The notes under the pieces were generated by a model. The model searched no databases and was not told the DNA's origin. It worked only from the letters and a program-made list of their open reading frames with translations. From contig NZ_JAIVAT010000003.1 of NCBI RefSeq assembly GCF_020172085.1, forward strand, positions 186,001 to 250,000: 64,000 nucleotides of DNA. The letters are read 5' to 3'. Source of the stretch: Rossellomorea aquimaris (GTDB taxonomy: Bacteria; Bacillota; Bacilli; Bacillales; Bacillaceae_B). Position 1 is the stretch's first letter, and every line of letters begins with the position of its first letter. Both the position numbers and the translations under genes were made by a program. Below are positions 60,495 to 64,000 of the stretch, piece by piece.

Positions 60495-61584
60495 CATGAT
60501 GCGCAGCTTTCGTTCCAAGATGGTATTGTTATTCGGTTTAAGTATGGGCTTGTCTGGTACGATAACATATATCATCTTTAAACTACTTCAATATTATTAT
60601 CATACTAATGTTCATTACGGTGAACCATTGGCCGAGTTTCGTACATTCATGTATAAAATCGGGGACATCAATTTCTTTCTACTACTATTTATTCCACTAT
60701 CCATACTGTTTTTCTTTCTCCTTACGAAGCGCTATTCTACCTATTTTAGAGAGATATCAAACGGGATTCATTACCTTGCTCGCGGTGACTTTAAACACCA
60801 GGTACATATCCAATCGAATGATGAGTTTAGAGATATCGCACTGGACATTAATTTGGCAAGTGAAAAATTGGAAGAAGCCATCCAACGGGGAGATTTCTCA
60901 GAAAGCAGTAAGGATCAATTAGTCGTGAATTTGGCACATGATTTGCGAACTCCTCTTACCTCTGTTTTAGGATATTTGGATTTGATCCTTAAGGATGAGA
61001 GCTTGTCGAAAGAACAAGTCAGGCATTTTTTAACGATTGCCTTCACTAAATCTCAACGTTTAGAAAGGCTAATTGATGAATTATTCGAGATTACCCGAAT
61101 GAATTACGGCATGCTCTCCATTGAAAAGAAGAGATTAGATTTGACTGAATTGCTTCATCAATTAACGGAAGAATTGTATCCAGTATTTGAAAAAAATCAT
61201 GTGGATACCCGTTTGAATTGTGAGCCTCATTTACCTATTGTTGGAGATGGAGATTTAATCGCACGTGTGTTTGAGAACCTTATGACGAATGCAATTCGTT
61301 ATGGATATGAAGGGCAGTACGTGGATATTAACGGTTTTATTGAGGCAGATGAAGTGGTTATTCAAATTGTGAATTATGGAGATAGCATTCCTCCGGATGA
61401 ACTCCCGCATCTCTTTGATATGTTCTATACCGGAAACAAAGCAAGAACTCATCAAGAAGATGGTACAGGTCTTGGTTTATTCATTGCCAAGAATATTGTG
61501 GAGCAGCATGATGGGTCCATTACTGCCGAAAGCAGCGTCATACAGACCGTTTTTGAAGTTCGGTTACCAAAGGAAAATGAATAA
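60487..61584 (+). CDS. vanS: VanS-like sensor histidine kinase
   Basis: 365 residues. Two helices (KMVLLFGLSMGLSGTITYIIF; INFFLLLFIPLSILFFFLL) flank a short outer loop of ~40 residues. HAMP-like segment, H-box NLAHDLRTPLTSVLGYLDLIL (H151), N box FENLMTNAIRYG, and GTGLGLFIAKNIVEQHDG. The short sensor loop is typical of VanS-type kinases. Start could be any of the clustered ATGs at 60487, 60496 and 60499. Confidence 0.86.
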   Translation: MVNMMRSFRSKMVLLFGLSMGLSGTITYIIFKLLQYYYHTNVHYGEPLAEFRTFMYKIGDINFFLLLFIPLSILFFFLLTKRYSTYFREISNGIHYLARGDFKHQVHIQSNDEFRDIALDINLASEKLEEAIQRGDFSESSKDQLVVNLAHDLRTPLTSVLGYLDLILKDESLSKEQVRHFLTIAFTKSQRLERLIDELFEITRMNYGMLSIEKKRLDLTELLHQLTEELYPVFEKNHVDTRLNCEPHLPIVGDGDLIARVFENLMTNAIRYGYEGQYVDINGFIEADEVVIQIVNYGDSIPPDELPHLFDMFYTGNKARTHQEDGTGLGLFIAKNIVEQHDGSITAESSVIQTVFEVRLPKENE

Positions 61585-61687
61585 AATATAGTTGATTTAA
61601 GAAAAATTTTATATTTACCCCACACTTTTTTTAAATAGTTTTCCTTATTCTTTTTAGCATAGAAGAAAAAGAGGAGGAAACAGATAG

Positions 61688-62554
61688 ATGAAAAAGTGGG
61701 GGTTTTTATTTTGTTTATTATCGTGCGCGTATCTAACGTTCAGTACTACAATTCTGGAACCGAAAGTAGAAATACAGAAAGTTGATGACTATGTAAAAGA
61801 AGAGGATAAATCGACTTCTAAAAAAATCCACAAAAAAGAGATTACAGAAAAACAAATTCATCAAGGAAACCTACTTTTGGTCAACCAAGAATACCCAGTC
61901 GAACAAGAGAGTATTAAATCAGATATTATCAATTTATTTTCTCATAGTGAATTAACACAAGGGTATGGGTTGATGGATAGTAACATTTATTTGTCAAAGG
62001 ATATTGCCATTGAATTTTCAAATATGATCGCTGCAGCAAAAAAAGAAGGAGTTCGACATTTCTCCATCACCAGTGGATTTCGCGACTTTGAAGAGCAAAG
62101 TGTGCTTTATCAAGAAATCGGTTCTGACTATGCCTTACCGGCAGGGTTTAGCGAACATAACCTGGGGTTATCGCTTGATGTAGGATCCACGCAAATGAAA
62201 ATGGCTGTAGCACTTGAAGGAAAGTGGATTGAAAAAAATGCTTGGAAATACGGATTCGTCTTACGCTATCCAAAGGATAAAAAGGATATAACAGGAATTG
62301 AATATGAGCCCTGGCATATCCGATATGTCGGCTTGCCACATAGTGCGATTATGAAGGAAAAGGATTTTGTTCTAGAAGAATATTTAGATTACTTAAAGGA
62401 TGAAAAGCACATTTCTGTTAAGATGAATGAGGAAAATTACAGTATTACTTATTATCCCATCTCGGGGAGCAGGACGATCCCTATACTGAATAATAGTCAA
62501 TTTGAGATTTCAGGAAACAATATGGATGGAGTCATTGTGACGGTGTATGAATGA
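61688..62554 (+). CDS. vanY: VanY-like D-alanyl-D-alanine carboxypeptidase (M15B)
   Basis: 288 residues. An N-terminal hydrophobic anchor (WGFLFCLLSCAYLTFSTTIL) leads to a linker and the peptidase. ITSGFRDFEEQ, the zinc motif SEHNLGLSLDVG (~154-165) and EPWHIRYVG (~207-215) are the M15B catalytic elements. It removes the terminal D-Ala of peptidoglycan precursors at the outer face of the membrane. A ~60-residue C-terminal tail (YSITYYPISGSRTIPI) is extra. Under likely vanRS control. No vanH, vanA or vanX is nearby. Confidence 0.88.
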   Translation: MKKWGFLFCLLSCAYLTFSTTILEPKVEIQKVDDYVKEEDKSTSKKIHKKEITEKQIHQGNLLLVNQEYPVEQESIKSDIINLFSHSELTQGYGLMDSNIYLSKDIAIEFSNMIAAAKKEGVRHFSITSGFRDFEEQSVLYQEIGSDYALPAGFSEHNLGLSLDVGSTQMKMAVALEGKWIEKNAWKYGFVLRYPKDKKDITGIEYEPWHIRYVGLPHSAIMKEKDFVLEEYLDYLKDEKHISVKMNEENYSITYYPISGSRTIPILNNSQFEISGNNMDGVIVTVYE

Positions 62555-62562
62555 TAAGTGAT

Positions 62563-62592
62563 AAAAAGGGCGTTTCGATGCGCCCTTTTTTG
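62563..62592 (+). terminator. Terminator of the van-like operon
   Basis: AAAAAGGGCG-N8-CGCCCTTTTTT. Confidence 0.85.
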
Positions 62593-62643
62593 GAGTATAC
62601 TATGTCTTATTATTCGGATGGGTCTTCTTTTTAGTAGATTCAT

Positions 62644-62787
62644 TCATGTATACTTGAAAAACACTACAAATACAATCAGATATAATAAAGCATATATCAT
62701 TCTAAATTTAATTTTTTTAGAATAAAATACAGATATGTATACTATTGTTAAAACGAGATAAATGAATAGATATATATTTTCCAACAT
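62644..62787 (-). CDS. 47-residue two-helix membrane micro-protein
   Basis: On the minus strand ATG at 62787 with GGTGAG 4 nt upstream, stop TGA at 62644-62646. The sequence begins MLENIYLFIYLVLTIVYISV, then FYSKKIKFRM, and a second helix (YALLYLIVFVVFF). Topology, ribosome site and codon use look real. Unknown function. Confidence 0.55.
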   Translation of the reverse strand: MLENIYLFIYLVLTIVYISVFYSKKIKFRMIYALLYLIVFVVFFKYT

Positions 62788-62957
62788 ACACTCACCGCCA
62801 ATTTTATTTACTTTACTTTATATGTTTTTGCTTTTATGTTTTCATTTGCATGAGTCTGGAAGACATATATTGTACCATGTGAAAAACACCACGACATAAA
62901 AAACGCCATTAAATAAACCTTAAATATTCATCCAATTCGAATAGACTGTACTCAACA

Positions 62958-62993
62958 CAAAAGACCTGCCCCATATCCGGGACAGGTCTTTTC
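62958..62993 (-). terminator. Terminator of the BCCT transporter gene
   Basis: AAAAGACCTG...CAGGTCTTTT, T-run on the minus strand, directly behind the stop. Confidence 0.8.
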
Positions 62994-62994
62994 C

Positions 62995-64000
62995 TTAGCC
63001 TATCTTTTGATTCGATTTATCCTTCTTATTTGGTTTCCATTGATTCATTTGGATATCATATTCTCTTCCAAGCTCCTTCACCAATCCGTAGCACATGACC
63101 AGCACGACGAATGTGAGGGGAAGTGCACTTACAATGATGGCTGTCTGCAGTCCGGTCAGACCTCCGGATGCCATTAGAACAAGTGTAGATGCAACGAGGA
63201 TAATTCCCCATACAACTTTCACGCGGTTAGGAGGGTTCATTTGCCCACCTGTTGTCAGCATGCCAAGAACAAACGTCGCCGAGTCGGCTGATGTGACGAA
63301 GAAGGTCGTGATAAGAGCCACAGTCAATACCGATAGAATCGCACCGAACGGAAGATGTTGATACGTAAAGAATAAAGCTGTTTCCAGGCTTTGTCCTGAA
63401 ACATCCAAGCCTTTCACCATCTCGAGGTGGATACCTGTTCCGCCGAATACTGTGAACCATAAGGCACAGACCAGGGATGGTACCAATAAGACGGCGATTG
63501 TGAACTCACGGATGGTACGTCCTTTAGAAACACGTGCAATGAACATTCCCACAAATGGAGTCCAAGAAATCCACCAAGCCCAATAGAATACCGTCCAGCC
63601 TTGGGTCCATGCTGCTTCATCCGCATTGAAAGGAGACAAGCGCAAGCCCATTTGAAGGACATTTGTTAAATAGCTACCCATAGTGGTGGTGAACATATTC
63701 ATCAAGAATAGTGTTGGACCAAGTATGAGCATAACAATAAATAATAAGACCGCTAACGACATATTGATATTACTTAATAACTTGATTCCTTTTGAAATGC
63801 CTGTAGTTGCTGAAACAATGAAAAGTACAGTGATGATCATCATGATAATGAACTGGACAAAAAAGTTGTTCGGAATGCCTATAAGATATGTCAGTCCAGC
63901 ATTGATCTGTTGTGATCCCAATCCTAATGATGCCGCAACGCCAAATAATGTCGCAAATACGGCAACAACATCAATGGTCTTACCGATTGGGCCTTTCACC
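62995..64000 (-). CDS. BCCT-family betaine/choline/carnitine transporter, C-terminal part (5' end outside window)
   Basis: The frame is open to the window edge, and 334 residues are visible of an expected ~500. The BCCT signature WTVFYWAWWISWTPFVGMFIARVSKG with RTIREF is present, with about eight membrane helices and a short basic Asn/Lys-rich tail (KPNKKDKSNQK). It imports compatible solutes such as glycine betaine with Na+ (OpuD/BetL type). The exact substrate is not decidable from this part. Confidence 0.9.
   Translation of the reverse strand, partial: VKGPIGKTIDVVAVFATLFGVAASLGLGSQQINAGLTYLIGIPNNFFVQFIIMMIITVLFIVSATTGISKGIKLLSNINMSLAVLLFIVMLILGPTLFLMNMFTTTMGSYLTNVLQMGLRLSPFNADEAAWTQGWTVFYWAWWISWTPFVGMFIARVSKGRTIREFTIAVLLVPSLVCALWFTVFGGTGIHLEMVKGLDVSGQSLETALFFTYQHLPFGAILSVLTVALITTFFVTSADSATFVLGMLTTGGQMNPPNRVKVVWGIILVASTLVLMASGGLTGLQTAIIVSALPLTFVVLVMCYGLVKELGREYDIQMNQWKPNKKDKSNQKIG

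Noticed and set aside
59793..62554. Complete glycopeptide-resistance cluster
   Set aside because: vanH, a D-Ala-D-Lac/Ser ligase and vanX are absent in the window, so only regulation and VanY can be claimed.
1..64000. tRNA, rRNA, riboswitches, prophage or replication origin
   Set aside because: No cloverleaf, rRNA, phage structural gene, integrase or DnaA-box cluster was recognised by eye.

Overview
The window looks like chromosome of a low-GC Firmicute of the family Bacillaceae (Bacillus/Rossellomorea-like). Strong AGGAGG ribosome sites, SigA-type promoters, a WapA-type YD-repeat toxin, DUF4083 and cxxc_20_cxxc proteins, and ECF-sigma/ABC operons all fit. No rRNA, tRNA, CRISPR array or complete insertion sequence was seen. 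The assignment is by recognition of protein families, not by a search.

Layout. 1-6.3 kb: the 3' end of a wapA/rhs-type polymorphic toxin gene with a GH-E nuclease tip, then immunity genes (ankyrin, DUF2185/Imm33-like), then two downstream orphan toxin tips. One is large, with its own immunity gene. One is a stub that still keeps an intact Imm50 gene. The cassettes share a >99 % identical 726-bp pre-toxin block and a 298-bp intergenic duplication, with decayed genes between them. 6.7-14.8 kb: oxidoreductases (acetoacetate-decarboxylase-like, two SDRs, NmrA-like, zinc-type ADH) interleaved with TetR, MerR and HxlR regulators, each with a palindromic candidate operator nearby. 14.9-22.6 kb: a complete mannosylglycerate catabolic locus. 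PTS EIIABC (mngA) imports and phosphorylates the sugar, a GH38 mannosidase (mngB) splits it, glycerate kinase and ManA feed the two products into glycolysis, and an RpiR-family protein is the likely regulator.

22.8-28.4 kb: a two-component system followed by a VTC-domain protein, a DUF4956 membrane protein and a membrane-anchored CotH-kinase protein. Both operons carry the same TTAAGG-N5-TTAAGG direct repeat at exactly the same distance from a -10 box, so they look like one regulon. 28.5-39.6 kb: a YncE-like beta-propeller, a SigY-like ECF sigma/ABC transporter operon, a deaminase, an M3 oligopeptidase, an alpha/beta hydrolase, a frameshifted flavin reductase and a second ECF sigma/anti-sigma pair.

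39.8-59.5 kb: an accessory stretch of small stand-alone genes (acetyltransferases, aminoglycoside-modifying homologues, VOC, DinB, HAD, PgsA, small membrane proteins). Several have the same terminator-plus-promoter module in front: TTGAGY, 17 nt, then the extended -10 TGAAATAAT. Other intergenic repeats and a broken methyltransferase also lie here. 59.7-62.6 kb: a vanR-vanS-vanY-like operon without vanHAX. 62.6-64 kb: a 47-codon membrane gene and the 3' part of a BCCT osmolyte transporter, both on the minus strand.
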